Shown: piece by piece, positions 43,755 through 52,337 of the stretch
Position numbering within the stretch: position 1 is the stretch's first letter
Layout of the letters: the number at the start of each line of letters is the position of its first letter
NCBI RefSeq assembly: GCF_039545795.1
Contig: NZ_CP154260.1
Span: forward strand, 6,701,001-6,765,000
Length of the DNA: 64,000 bases
Direction of reading: 5' to 3'
Origin: Chitinophaga niabensis
Lineage (GTDB): Bacteria; Bacteroidota; Bacteroidia; Chitinophagales; Chitinophagaceae
Translations under genes and position numbers: made by a program
Notes under the pieces: generated by a model
What the model was told of the DNA's origin: nothing
The model's input: only the letters and a program-made list of their open reading frames with translations
Databases searched by the model: none

Positions 43755-44786
43755 TTAATTATTTAAAACCCTGTCGCGCAGTGCTATCTCCCACTGCCAG
43801 GCTGTGCGCATCATGTCGTCGATACCAAATTGGGGCGCCCATCCCAGTTTTTCCTTTGCTTTTGTATTATTAGCATAGATGGCTATTACATCGCCGGGCC
43901 TTTCAGCACCCAGCTCATAATTCAGTTTCACGCCGGAGATCTTTTCGAATGCCTTGATGGCTTCCAGTACAGTTACACCATCTCCGGTACCCAGGTTGAA
44001 CACCTCGCATTTTTCGCTGTTACGTTTTTCAATCAAATACTGCAGCGCTTTTGTGTGCGCGTTGGCAATATCGCTTACATGTACGTAATCGCGGATGCAG
44101 GAACCATCGCGGGTAGGGTATTGGGTACCAAAAACCGTTACCTTGGGCAGTTTGCCGATAGCGGTTTGTGTGATAACGGGTACCAGGTTATCCGGTTTGC
44201 CCAGGGGCAGTTCTCCGATCAGTGCAGAAGCGTGTGCGCCTACCGGATTAAAATAACGGAGCAGGATGTTCTGTGTATCGTTCACCCGGCTGAAGTCCTC
44301 AATCATCTGCTCGCCCATTTGTTTGGTACGCGCATATGGGCTCTGGGCTTCACCCAACGGAGTTTCTTCCACTACCGGCAAGGCAGTGGTATTGCCATAT
44401 ACGGAGCAGGAAGAAGAGAATACAAAGTTAGGGATCTTATATTCCTTGATGCATTTCAGCACATTTACAAGGGAAGTGAGGTTGTTCTGAAAATAGAACA
44501 AAGGATCATTAACAGATTCACCCACACTTTTCAGGGCGGCAAAATGAATAACGCCTACAATATCCCTGTTTTCATGAAACACGGCATTGGTATCTTCCAG
44601 GTTGCAGAGGTCCACTTTATAATTGCGTACCTTTTTACCGGTGATCTTTTCCACGCCGTCCAGCAGTTGCGGTGTACTGCGGATATTACTGTCTACGGAA
44701 ACAACGTCAAATCCATTATTGATCAGATCTACGATGGTATGGGATCCTATGTATCCACAACCTCCTGTGACGAGGACTTTTTGCAT
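43755..44786 (-). CDS. galE: UDP-glucose 4-epimerase
   Basis: A 343-residue extended short-chain dehydrogenase/reductase. It has the NAD-binding GGCGYIGSHT, the catalytic Ser region (FSSSCSVYG) and YxxxK (SPYARTK), plus RYFNPVGAHASALIGE. It interconverts UDP-glucose and UDP-galactose for polysaccharide synthesis. Next to rfbA, another nucleotide-sugar gene. Confidence 0.94.
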   Translation of the reverse strand: MQKVLVTGGCGYIGSHTIVDLINNGFDVVSVDSNIRSTPQLLDGVEKITGKKVRNYKVDLCNLEDTNAVFHENRDIVGVIHFAALKSVGESVNDPLFYFQNNLTSLVNVLKCIKEYKIPNFVFSSSCSVYGNTTALPVVEETPLGEAQSPYARTKQMGEQMIEDFSRVNDTQNILLRYFNPVGAHASALIGELPLGKPDNLVPVITQTAIGKLPKVTVFGTQYPTRDGSCIRDYVHVSDIANAHTKALQYLIEKRNSEKCEVFNLGTGDGVTVLEAIKAFEKISGVKLNYELGAERPGDVIAIYANNTKAKEKLGWAPQFGIDDMMRTAWQWEIALRDRVLNN

Positions 44787-44832
44787 TGCTTATTGGTTAG
44801 ATGTTAGATGAGATAAAAGTAATACAGCCGAT

Positions 44833-45693
44833 TTATTTTACCAGGTTCATTAAATATTCCCCGTAACCGCTCTTCACCAGAGGTTTTGCGAGCGTTTCCA
44901 GTTGTGCTTTATCAATGAACCCTTTGCGATAAGCGATCTCTTCAATACAGGCTACTTTAATACCCTGCCTTTGTTCTATCACCTGTACAAACTGGGAGGC
45001 CTGCATCAGTGAATCAAAAGTTCCTGTATCCAGCCAGGCGGTGCCGCGTGGCAGAACGGATACTTTTAATTTACCCCTGCGCAGGTATTCCCTGTTCACA
45101 TCTGTGATCTCATATTCCCCACGTGGGCTGGGTTGCAGCTTTTCTGCAATGTCCACCACATCATTATCATAAAAATATAAACCCGGTACAGCGTAGCTTG
45201 ACTTGGGTTTTGCCGGTTTTTCCTCAATGGATACCGCCTGCATATTGGCATCAAATTCTACTACACCATAACGTTCCGGGTCTGATACCTGGTATGCATA
45301 TACGATTCCGCCTTCAGGATTGGCATTATTAGCCAGTTGGGTGCCCAACCCGGCTCCGTAAAAGATATTATCTCCCAAAACCAGCGCTACATTATCCTTT
45401 CCGATAAATTCCTTTCCTATCACAAAAGCCTGTGCCAGTCCATTGGGAACGGCTTGCTCTGCATAAGACAATTGCAGGCCAAACTGCTTGCCATCACCAA
45501 ACAGGCGTTGGAAAGAAGGAAGGTCGTGCGGGGTACTGATGATCAATATTTCCCGGATACCAGCCAGCATCAGGGTGGAAAGGGGGTAATAGATCATCGG
45601 TTTGTCGTACACCGGCATGATCTGTTTACTGATAGCATATGTAATGGGGTGCAGCCTGGTCCCTGAACCGCCTGCGAGAATAATTCCTTTCAT
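44833..45693 (-). CDS. rfbA: Glucose-1-phosphate thymidylyltransferase
   Basis: A 286-residue nucleotidyltransferase ([65 protein letters not shown]). It makes dTDP-glucose, the first step to dTDP-rhamnose. The remaining rml genes are not in this window. Confidence 0.95.
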   Translation of the reverse strand: MKGIILAGGSGTRLHPITYAISKQIMPVYDKPMIYYPLSTLMLAGIREILIISTPHDLPSFQRLFGDGKQFGLQLSYAEQAVPNGLAQAFVIGKEFIGKDNVALVLGDNIFYGAGLGTQLANNANPEGGIVYAYQVSDPERYGVVEFDANMQAVSIEEKPAKPKSSYAVPGLYFYDNDVVDIAEKLQPSPRGEYEITDVNREYLRRGKLKVSVLPRGTAWLDTGTFDSLMQASQFVQVIEQRQGIKVACIEEIAYRKGFIDKAQLETLAKPLVKSGYGEYLMNLVK

Positions 45694-45759
45694 GGAAAAT
45701 CAATCTTTTGGAGGCACAAAAATAGGCGGTCTTCTTTACTTGCCATAATTTGATTTGTA

Positions 45760-45794
45760 AAAAAAGAAAAGCCCCCGTGGTTGCGGGGGCTTTT
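45760..45794 (-). terminator. Terminator of the pit operon
   Basis: The stem AAAAGCCCCCG (45767-45777) pairs with CGGGGGCTTTT (45784-45794) around a 6-nt loop. The T-run (CTTTTTTT) is on the minus strand, downstream of the pit stop. Confidence 0.88.
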
Positions 45795-45817
45795 CCTGTA
45801 TATAAAGCACATAAGGC

Positions 45818-46831
45818 TTAAATAAAGATACTTACGATAAAATACACCAAAGAAGCCAGCAAAGCACTGATGGGGATAGTCAATATCCACGCCCAGAGCA
45901 GGTTTACGGTAACACCCCAACGAACGGCAGAGAGCCTTTTGGTAGCGCCTACCCCAATGATGGAGCCTGTGATGGTATGTGTGGTACTTACAGGAATAGC
46001 CAGGCTTTCAGAAAGGAACAGCGTAAGGGCGCCTGCCGTTTCAGCACTCACACCCTCAAGCGGCGTTACTTTTGTAATGCGGGTACCCATTGTTTTAACG
46101 ATCTTCCAGCCACCGCTGAGTGTTCCCAGGGCTATGCAGGTAAAACAGGCAAATGGTACCCAGGCCGGGATATCCTTCAGTGTATGCACACCTTCAATAC
46201 CTCCGTGAGCCACCATGGCTGCAGCAATAATACCCATCACTTTCTGGGCATCGTTACCGCCGTGGCCAAGGCTGAATGCTGCAGAGGATACTAATTGCAA
46301 CCGTTTGAACCAGTTATCCGCCCTGTAAGGGTTAGCCCTTTTACAGATATTTACAATGATCACCGTAATAATAAAGGCCACCACCATACCAATAAAGGGC
46401 GCCAGCACAATGAAATATACGGTGGGCAATACTTTGGCATAGTTGATCACATCAAAGGAACCGCCCGCGTTTGTTACGGCAGCTCCAATGAAACCACCGA
46501 TCAGCGTATGGGAAGAACTGGATGGGATACCATACCACCAGGTCAGCAGGTTCCAGGCGATAGCCGCTACCAGCCCGGAAAAGATCACTTTGAGCGTAAT
46601 GTATTGTTCAAAAATGGATTTGGCAATGGTGTTACCTACCTTGAACTCCCCATAAACATACTTGGAAATAAAGAATGCCGCGAAGTTGAATAAAGCTGCC
46701 CATAATACCGCCTGGAAAGGAGTGAGCACCTTGGTGGACACGATAGTGGCAATAGAGTTGGCAGCATCGTGAAAACCATTGATATAATCGAAAATAAAAG
46801 CCAGTATAATAATTATAACCAGAAAGACCAT
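45818..46831 (-). CDS. pit: PiT-family inorganic phosphate transporter
   Basis: A 337-residue membrane transporter with about ten helices and the PiT signatures FDYINGFHDAANSIATIVSTK and SLGHGGNDAQKVMGI, which are inverted repeats of one another in the family. It imports phosphate (or metal-phosphate) with protons or sodium. It is co-transcribed with a DUF47 partner 22 bp upstream. Confidence 0.95.
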   Translation of the reverse strand: MVFLVIIIILAFIFDYINGFHDAANSIATIVSTKVLTPFQAVLWAALFNFAAFFISKYVYGEFKVGNTIAKSIFEQYITLKVIFSGLVAAIAWNLLTWWYGIPSSSSHTLIGGFIGAAVTNAGGSFDVINYAKVLPTVYFIVLAPFIGMVVAFIITVIIVNICKRANPYRADNWFKRLQLVSSAAFSLGHGGNDAQKVMGIIAAAMVAHGGIEGVHTLKDIPAWVPFACFTCIALGTLSGGWKIVKTMGTRITKVTPLEGVSAETAGALTLFLSESLAIPVSTTHTITGSIIGVGATKRLSAVRWGVTVNLLWAWILTIPISALLASLVYFIVSIFI

Positions 46832-46853
46832 GGGAGTAAAAAATTAACCGCTA

Positions 46854-47504
46854 CTATGCGTATTTGATGATGATGGTTTCTATCACATTGGCGGAGTCTT
46901 CGCACTTGTCAGTAGCGATTTCCAAAGCCTGATAGATCTCGCGCATCTTGATCAGCTCCACAGCATTGCTTTCCTGCTCAAACAGATCGGCAATAGCCCT
47001 GTCATAGATATCATCTGCATGGTTTTCCAGGCTGTTGATCTTTACACAGGCATCAGTGATAACGCGCATATTGCTCATATTGCGCAGTTCGGGGATAGCA
47101 CGTGCCAGCTCCTGCACGCCCTGGTTAATGAGGTCAGCCAGTTTTCTTACACTGTCGTTGATCTCACCTACTTTGTATATATCTATCCTTTTTGCGGACC
47201 CATGGATGTAATCTGCCACGTCATCAAGCGTAGAAGCAAGGTAGTGGATATCCTCCCGGTCAAAAGGAGTAATGAAGTTCTGACCTAATTCAACAAAAAT
47301 ACGGTGTGTATAATCGTCGTTCTTATGCTCCAGGCGTTCTATGAGATGCACTTTATCCTTGCGGACCTGCATGTCCTTTGTTTCCACCAGTTCTACCAGT
47401 ACTTTGCCCATCTCCACAAGGTTTGCTGCCACATCCTCAAAAAGAGAATAGAATACCCTGTCTTTAGGCATGAACAACTTAACGATAGAATTAAAGCCTC
47501 CCAT
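46854..47504 (-). CDS. DUF47 (PhoU-like) regulator of the Pit transporter
   Basis: A 216-residue all-helical protein of the DUF47/PhoU-like family (LFMPKDRVFYSLFEDVAANLVEMGKVL, FDREDIHYLASTLDDVADYIHGSAKRI). These proteins accompany PiT transporters and are thought to tune phosphate uptake. Start at ATG 47504 (MGGFNSIVKLF); an upstream in-frame start would add 11 non-conserved residues. First gene of the operon, with a promoter at 47535-47542. Confidence 0.93.
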   Translation of the reverse strand: MGGFNSIVKLFMPKDRVFYSLFEDVAANLVEMGKVLVELVETKDMQVRKDKVHLIERLEHKNDDYTHRIFVELGQNFITPFDREDIHYLASTLDDVADYIHGSAKRIDIYKVGEINDSVRKLADLINQGVQELARAIPELRNMSNMRVITDACVKINSLENHADDIYDRAIADLFEQESNAVELIKMREIYQALEIATDKCEDSANVIETIIIKYA

Positions 47505-47534
47505 ATGTTTGTGTGTTAGTTGAAAAATTTGCCG

Positions 47535-47542
47535 CAAAAATA
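47535..47542 (-). promoter_or_regulatory. -7 element of the DUF47-pit operon
   Basis: TATTTTTG followed by C on the minus strand, a perfect TAnnTTTGC match, 30 nt upstream of ATG 47504. Confidence 0.55.
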
Positions 47543-47579
47543 GCCTTCAGTAAGTATAGGAGCCAAAAAAAAGTGAGAA

Positions 47580-47635
47580 TTAATAATTTGGTAACACTGT
47601 ATTAATATAAAAGTAATATAGCAAATTTTCCTTTG
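47580..47635 (+). promoter_or_regulatory. Pho-box-like array and -7 element of the PlcP-like gene
   Basis: Four repeats at exactly 11-bp spacing: TTAAT 47580, GTAAC 47591, TTAAT 47602, GTAAT 47613. A -7-like TTCCTTTG starts at 47628, exactly 15 bp after the start of the last repeat. The orientation points to the plus-strand gene at 47759, leaving a leader of about 118 nt. The array also lies upstream of the divergent pit operon and might affect it. It fits head-to-tail binding by an OmpR/PhoB-type regulator. Confidence 0.6.
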
Positions 47636-47758
47636 CATAAGGAAATCAATTGCCTGCAACACCTCCTATACCGTGAAATTTAGCTTTTTCATATAATCTA
47701 ACAATTATATATCAGAATAGTTTGAAAACGGTGCAAGTGGTTCACTTATAATAGAAAA

Positions 47759-48586
47759 ATGTCCGACAAACGCCCATTAGATATAGTCGTGATCTCCGAT
47801 GTACACCTTGGGATCTACGGCTGTCACGCAAAGGAACTGGTCAATTACCTGGATTCAATAGATCCCCGGATCCTCATCCTCAACGGTGATATCATCGATA
47901 TCTGGCAATTCAGCAAGCGATTTTTCCCAAAATCCCATACCAAGGTGATCCGCCGCATCCTGAAAATGATCGGAAAGGGTACCGAAGTGTATTACCTCAC
48001 CGGGAACCACGATGAAGCTTTGCGGAAATATGCCGGTTTCAACCTCAGCAATTTTGTGATCGATAATAAACTGATCCTGGATGTGGACGGTAAACGCCAC
48101 TGGTTTTTCCATGGGGATGTATACGATGTGACCATGAAAAACTCCAAATGGCTCGCCAAACTGGGAGGAAAGGGATATGATATCCTGATCATCATCAACC
48201 GCCTGGTGAATCACCTGCTGGAGAGAATGGGGAGGGAAAAGATGTCTTTTTCAAAGAAAGTGAAGGACAGTGTGAAGCAGGCCGTGAAATTCATATCGGA
48301 TTTTGAACAAACCGTAGCGGACATTGCAGCAGATAAAGAATTTGATGTGGTTTGCTGTGGGCATATCCATCAGCCGATCATTAAAGAGATGGCGGCGAAT
48401 GGTAAAACCGTTACTTACCTGAACTCGGGAGACTGGGTGGAAAATCTTACCTCACTGGAATACAGCCAGGGAGCCTGGACGCTTTATCAGCACGCAGATA
48501 AAAAGGTAACAGCTGCCGAAGAAGAGGAAGAAGGCGTATTGGATTGGGGAGCTGCTGCCCGCGTGATCACTTTCCCTGCAACTTAA
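47759..48586 (+). CDS. PlcP-like metallophosphoesterase (COG2908; phospholipase C or UDP-2,3-diacylglucosamine hydrolase)
   Basis: A 275-residue calcineurin-fold phosphoesterase with every metal-binding motif: SDVHLG, NGDIIDIW, GNHDE, FHGDVYD and CGHIHQP. The family also contains LpxH, but the middle helix (WLAKLGGKGYDILI, VKFISDFEQTV) and NSGDWVENLT resemble PlcP, the phospholipase C that breaks down phospholipids for lipid remodelling in phosphate starvation. The PhoB-like repeats upstream (47580) support PlcP over LpxH. No signal peptide; probably at the inner face of the membrane. Both names remain possible. Confidence 0.8.
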   Translation: MSDKRPLDIVVISDVHLGIYGCHAKELVNYLDSIDPRILILNGDIIDIWQFSKRFFPKSHTKVIRRILKMIGKGTEVYYLTGNHDEALRKYAGFNLSNFVIDNKLILDVDGKRHWFFHGDVYDVTMKNSKWLAKLGGKGYDILIIINRLVNHLLERMGREKMSFSKKVKDSVKQAVKFISDFEQTVADIAADKEFDVVCCGHIHQPIIKEMAANGKTVTYLNSGDWVENLTSLEYSQGAWTLYQHADKKVTAAEEEEEGVLDWGAAARVITFPAT

Positions 48587-48664
48587 TTCTCGCTGGTTAT
48601 ATATATTATAATGTATACCTATGCTACCCTGTCGCAGTCCTATGCCTTAATAGTCAATTAGTTG

Positions 48665-48731
48665 TTAATATTTAATTCACAATAACGTAACCTCTCATTA
48701 ATGTTTAATTAACCGTTATACAGTAAGTTTG
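48665..48731 (+). promoter_or_regulatory. Pho-box-like array and -7 element of the 132-residue protein gene
   Basis: Five units in 11-bp phase: TTAAT 48665, a degenerate TTCAC 48676, GTAAC 48687, TTAAT 48698, TTAAC 48709. The -7 element TAAGTTTG starts at 48724, again exactly 15 bp after the last repeat start, and 19 nt before ATG 48750. Confidence 0.6.
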
Positions 48732-48749
48732 GGGAACCAGTAAGAATAT

Positions 48750-49148
48750 ATGATGAAAACGCTCAAGTTACATCCATTAATGACCATTTCCTTGTTACAG
48801 ATGCAGATTCAGCGGTTGCTCCATTGTAATGTGGCGGTTTATATCCACCACTCCCTGGCCAACACGTTTGATACTTTAAAAGAAGCTGGACTGGAAAATG
48901 AAGCCATGGTTGAACACCCGATTGATGAAACACTCAGTTTACGGGAGTTTGAAGAAGAGTTGGAAGAAAAATTCAACTTCTCTATGGAGCTGTGCAATAA
49001 AGATTCCAAACCATTTACGAATAAAAGCATCCGTTTGTTCCAGATCACACCATGCAGTGAAGGAGAAACAGGCAAACAACTGGATATTTCTTTAGAGTTA
49101 CTGGCTAAACAGGCAAGGGGATCCAATCAGCAGAACCGCGCCGTTTAA
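48750..49148 (+). CDS. Protein of unknown function under a Pho-box-like array
   Basis: A 132-residue protein that I do not recognise. It has no signal peptide. A helical segment (LREFEEELEEKFNFSMELCNKDSKPFTNKSIRLFQ) is acidic then mixed. Two ATGs (48750 and 48753) are possible starts. It stands alone between the PlcP-like and TonB genes, with a perfect -7 element and phased repeats upstream, so its expression is likely tied to phosphate. The small size and lack of domains suggest a regulator or adaptor, but this is not shown. Confidence 0.65.
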   Translation: MMKTLKLHPLMTISLLQMQIQRLLHCNVAVYIHHSLANTFDTLKEAGLENEAMVEHPIDETLSLREFEEELEEKFNFSMELCNKDSKPFTNKSIRLFQITPCSEGETGKQLDISLELLAKQARGSNQQNRAV

Positions 49149-49283
49149 TTTCAATGTTACCAAATTGTTTTGTGGCCCATCCGTATCTGAAAAACCATAT
49201 CTCTCATAAATTTATTATTTATAGTATACTGCTGCCCACCATATCATTCCCCTAAAGCATGCTTTTTCTGCTTTGTACTACTG

Positions 49284-49368
49284 TTAATAATTCTTTAATG
49301 ATTTCTTAACAATTAACATTCTGGTAATACTGGCTTAACATTGGCGTAATAGCTCCACGGTAGTTTTG
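49284..49368 (+). promoter_or_regulatory. Double Pho-box-like array and -7 element of the TonB receptor gene
   Basis: The largest array: TTAAT 49284, TTAAT 49295, TTAAC 49306 in one 11-bp phase, then TTAAC 49313, GTAAT 49324, TTAAC 49335, GTAAT 49346 in a second phase. The -7 element TAGTTTTG (then C) starts at 49361, exactly 15 bp after the last repeat start and 18 nt before the GTG at 49387. Confidence 0.65.
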
Positions 49369-49386
49369 CGGCATAAATCATAGCAC

Positions 49387-52221
49387 GTGAAACGTAATAT
49401 TATCGTTGTACAATTGATCGGACTTTTATTCTTAGGCTTTTCCAGCGCCTTTGCACAAGGTGGTTTAGGAAAAGTAGCAGGTAAGATCACAGATAAGAAA
49501 ACAGGTGAAATTTTAATCGGTGTAACTGTGTTGGTGCAAAATACCGGCAAAGGTGCCGTAACAGATGTGGAGGGACGCTTTTTATTACAACTGGACCCAG
49601 GTACTTATATCCTGGATTTTAAATACATGGGTTATTCTACTAAATCTATTGCAGATGTAGTAGTAAAAGCCGGCCAGGTAACCAACCTGGATATGGCGCT
49701 GGACGAACCTAAATCAAAAGAATTGCAAGAGGTGGTGATCAAAGGGTCCTATAAAAAGGAAACGATCAACGCTTTATATGCTGCACAAAAGAACAGCCCC
49801 AGCATTTCCAGCGGTATTTCTGCTGAAAGTATCAAACGTTCTCCGGACCGTAATACCGGCGAGGTATTGAAACGTGTGAGCGGCGCCAGCATCCAGGATA
49901 ATAAATATATTATCATCAGAGGATTGAATGACCGTTATAATACAGCCCTGGTCAATAACGCCATACTGCCAAGTACAGAGCCGGACAGGAAAGCTTTCTC
50001 TTTCGATATCATTCCTTCCAACCTTATCGACAATATCGTTATTAATAAAACCGCCTCTCCGGACTTGCCGGCCGATTTCGCCGGTGGTCTGATCCAGGTG
50101 TTCACAAAAGATATTCCTACAGAGAATTTCTTTGCAGTGAATATCGGGTTAGGTTATAATACACAATCCACTTTCAAGGATATCCAGGGAATGGGCCGTG
50201 GTAAAACAGACTGGTTAGGTTTTGATGATGGAGACAGGGCATTGCCTTCCGCTTTTCCTTCCAATCGTAGCAAGTATGTGAATAAAACAAGGCCTGAGCA
50301 GCTTGAGATCTCCAAGAAGTTCAAGAATACTTATGGTGTTGAATCTTTTGGAAATGCATTGCCCAACCAGAACTATCAGCTTACCTGGGGCAACCGCAGC
50401 CGTTTAAAGAACAACGGTTCCTTTGGTAGCATTATCTCCCTTACTTATCGAAACGCAGAGAACATCAATCCTTCTGATCGTTTTGATTATGATAATGAAA
50501 AAACGAAGAGTTATACTTATGCTGACAAGATCTATAAGTATAATACCAGCATTGGTGCTATTGCTAACTTTACTTACGTAAAGGGTAACAACAAGGTATC
50601 GTTCAAAAACATCTTTAACAGGATCTTTGATAATAACTATATCTACCGGGAAGGTGTGAATGTAGATGCCACCCAGGCTATCATTGGCCATGGCCAGGAC
50701 CTGACGGAAAAAACGCTGGTGAACTCCCAGCTGGAAGGTTCTCACAGGCTGAATAAAAAAGAATGGAAATTAGACTGGAACCTGAACTATTCCCTGAGTG
50801 ACCGTAACCAGCCAGACCTGAAAGTACTCACTTATGGCAAACCGATCTCTGAGATCGATAACCCTGCAGTACCTTACAATGCGCAGGTGCCGGTAGGTAC
50901 AGCTAACAGGAACGTATTCCGTTTCTTCTCTGTATTGCAGGATAACAGTTATGGTGGTTCTGCACAGGTGAGTATACCATTTACTATTGCCAACGCTAAA
51001 CAGCTGGTAAAGATAGGAGGGCAGAAACTGTTTAAGACCCGTGTGTTCAATGCACGTGCATTAGGTTATATAAAGGAAGATCCGTTTACGTTTGATGAGT
51101 CATTATTGAGTTTGCCTACCAACAAGATCTTTGCCCCGGAGAATATGCGTGAGAATGGTTTTGTTATAGATGAGATCACCAACAGAACAGATAAATATGA
51201 TGCGGAATCTGATCTTGTTGCAGGGTTTGTATTATTTGATAACAAGATCGCGGACAAGTTGAGGATTGTTTGGGGTGCAAGAGGTGAGTCTTACTATCAA
51301 TATGTGAAAACAGCAGACCCGTCTGGTAAAACAGTGAAGTCAACCCAGGAATGGTTTGATGTTCTGCCATCTGCCAACATTACTTTCGCCTTAAATGAAA
51401 GTTCCAATGTGCGGTTATCCGGTTCACAAACCGTATCCCGCCCGGAATTACGTGAATTATCCAACTTCTCCTTCTACGATTTCATTACCTACAGTTCTAT
51501 GATAGGTAACCCTGATCTGAAAAGGGCCAAGATCACCAACGCGGACCTTCGTTATGAGATCTATCCAGGTGCTGGTGAAGCCATTACCGCATCTGTATTC
51601 TATAAATCATTTAAAGATCCAATTGAGCAGCGTGTAGTAGATGGTTCTACTCCCAACCGCCGTGAGGTTACCTTCAGTAATGCACCCAAAGCTGATTCCT
51701 ATGGTTTTGAAATTGAAGTGAGGAAAAAGCTGGACTTCATCAGTGCGGAACAGTTCTTCCAAAATGTCACTTTCTTTACCAACTTCTCCGTTATCCGTTC
51801 CTCTGTGGATCTTACCGGGGTTACTTCTGATAATATCAGCAGGGCTTTGCAAGGCCAGTCGCCTTACCTGATCAATGCGGGGCTGCAATATGTATCTGAA
51901 AATAACGACCATGCGCTGAGCGTCCTGTATAACAGGATCGGTCAACGTATCTACCTGCTTGGCTTCCCTGGTTATGGCGATATCTATGAGAACGGACGGG
52001 ACATTCTGGACCTGCAGATCAGCAAAAAAGTGATCAAACAGAAAGGAGAGCTTCGCCTGAATGTAAGTGATCTGTTGAACCAGGCTTCTGTTTTCTATCA
52101 GAATAATAATGATAAGAAAAGCTATCAAAAAGGTACAGACCAGGTCATCAACAGCGTAAAATTCGGTACAAATATATCCCTGACTTTTGCCTACCAGTTT
52201 GGCTTAGGAAAGAAGAAATAG
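49387..52221 (+). CDS. TonB-dependent receptor, phosphate-island type
   Basis: A 944-residue outer-membrane receptor. Signal peptide (LIGLLFLGFSSAFAQ), carboxypeptidase-like regulatory domain (KVAGKITDKKTGEILIGVTV, residues ~28-115), plug (NTGEVLKRVSGASIQ, YIIIRGLNDRYNTALVN) and a 22-strand-type barrel ending in YQFGLGKKK. It starts with GTG at 49387. The next gene is a beta-helix lipoprotein, a likely surface partner. Regulation by the phased array at 49284 suggests uptake of a phosphorus compound, but the substrate is not known. Confidence 0.92.
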   Translation: MKRNIIVVQLIGLLFLGFSSAFAQGGLGKVAGKITDKKTGEILIGVTVLVQNTGKGAVTDVEGRFLLQLDPGTYILDFKYMGYSTKSIADVVVKAGQVTNLDMALDEPKSKELQEVVIKGSYKKETINALYAAQKNSPSISSGISAESIKRSPDRNTGEVLKRVSGASIQDNKYIIIRGLNDRYNTALVNNAILPSTEPDRKAFSFDIIPSNLIDNIVINKTASPDLPADFAGGLIQVFTKDIPTENFFAVNIGLGYNTQSTFKDIQGMGRGKTDWLGFDDGDRALPSAFPSNRSKYVNKTRPEQLEISKKFKNTYGVESFGNALPNQNYQLTWGNRSRLKNNGSFGSIISLTYRNAENINPSDRFDYDNEKTKSYTYADKIYKYNTSIGAIANFTYVKGNNKVSFKNIFNRIFDNNYIYREGVNVDATQAIIGHGQDLTEKTLVNSQLEGSHRLNKKEWKLDWNLNYSLSDRNQPDLKVLTYGKPISEIDNPAVPYNAQVPVGTANRNVFRFFSVLQDNSYGGSAQVSIPFTIANAKQLVKIGGQKLFKTRVFNARALGYIKEDPFTFDESLLSLPTNKIFAPENMRENGFVIDEITNRTDKYDAESDLVAGFVLFDNKIADKLRIVWGARGESYYQYVKTADPSGKTVKSTQEWFDVLPSANITFALNESSNVRLSGSQTVSRPELRELSNFSFYDFITYSSMIGNPDLKRAKITNADLRYEIYPGAGEAITASVFYKSFKDPIEQRVVDGSTPNRREVTFSNAPKADSYGFEIEVRKKLDFISAEQFFQNVTFFTNFSVIRSSVDLTGVTSDNISRALQGQSPYLINAGLQYVSENNDHALSVLYNRIGQRIYLLGFPGYGDIYENGRDILDLQISKKVIKQKGELRLNVSDLLNQASVFYQNNNDKKSYQKGTDQVINSVKFGTNISLTFAYQFGLGKKK

Positions 52222-52222
52222 C

Positions 52223-52278
52223 TTAATGATTTATTAATGATAGGTTAAAATAAGCGTAACATCCATCGGTAACCTTTG
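52223..52278 (+). promoter_or_regulatory. Pho-box-like array and -7 element of the beta-helix lipoprotein gene
   Basis: TTAAT 52223, TTAAT 52234, TTAAA 52245 and GTAAC 52256 at exact 11-bp steps, starting right after the TonB receptor stop. A -7-like AACCTTTG starts at 52271, 15 bp after the last repeat. Its first base differs from TAnnTTTG, so it may be weaker. About 60 nt of leader follow. Confidence 0.55.
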
Positions 52279-52337
52279 TGAAAATTTAACATACCACAGA
52301 AATACCAGATCTAACTAAAAAATTAAATCGAACTCTG

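Noticed and set aside
43830..44807. Long open frame on the plus strand (325 codons) opposite galE
   Set aside because: galE has all family motifs on the minus strand; the opposite frame has an odd composition and no family.
47535..47623. The phased array at 47580 as the activator site of the pit operon
   Set aside because: The repeats run in the plus direction with a 15-bp distance to a plus-strand -7 element. Read toward pit, the distance and orientation do not fit, although an indirect effect remains possible.
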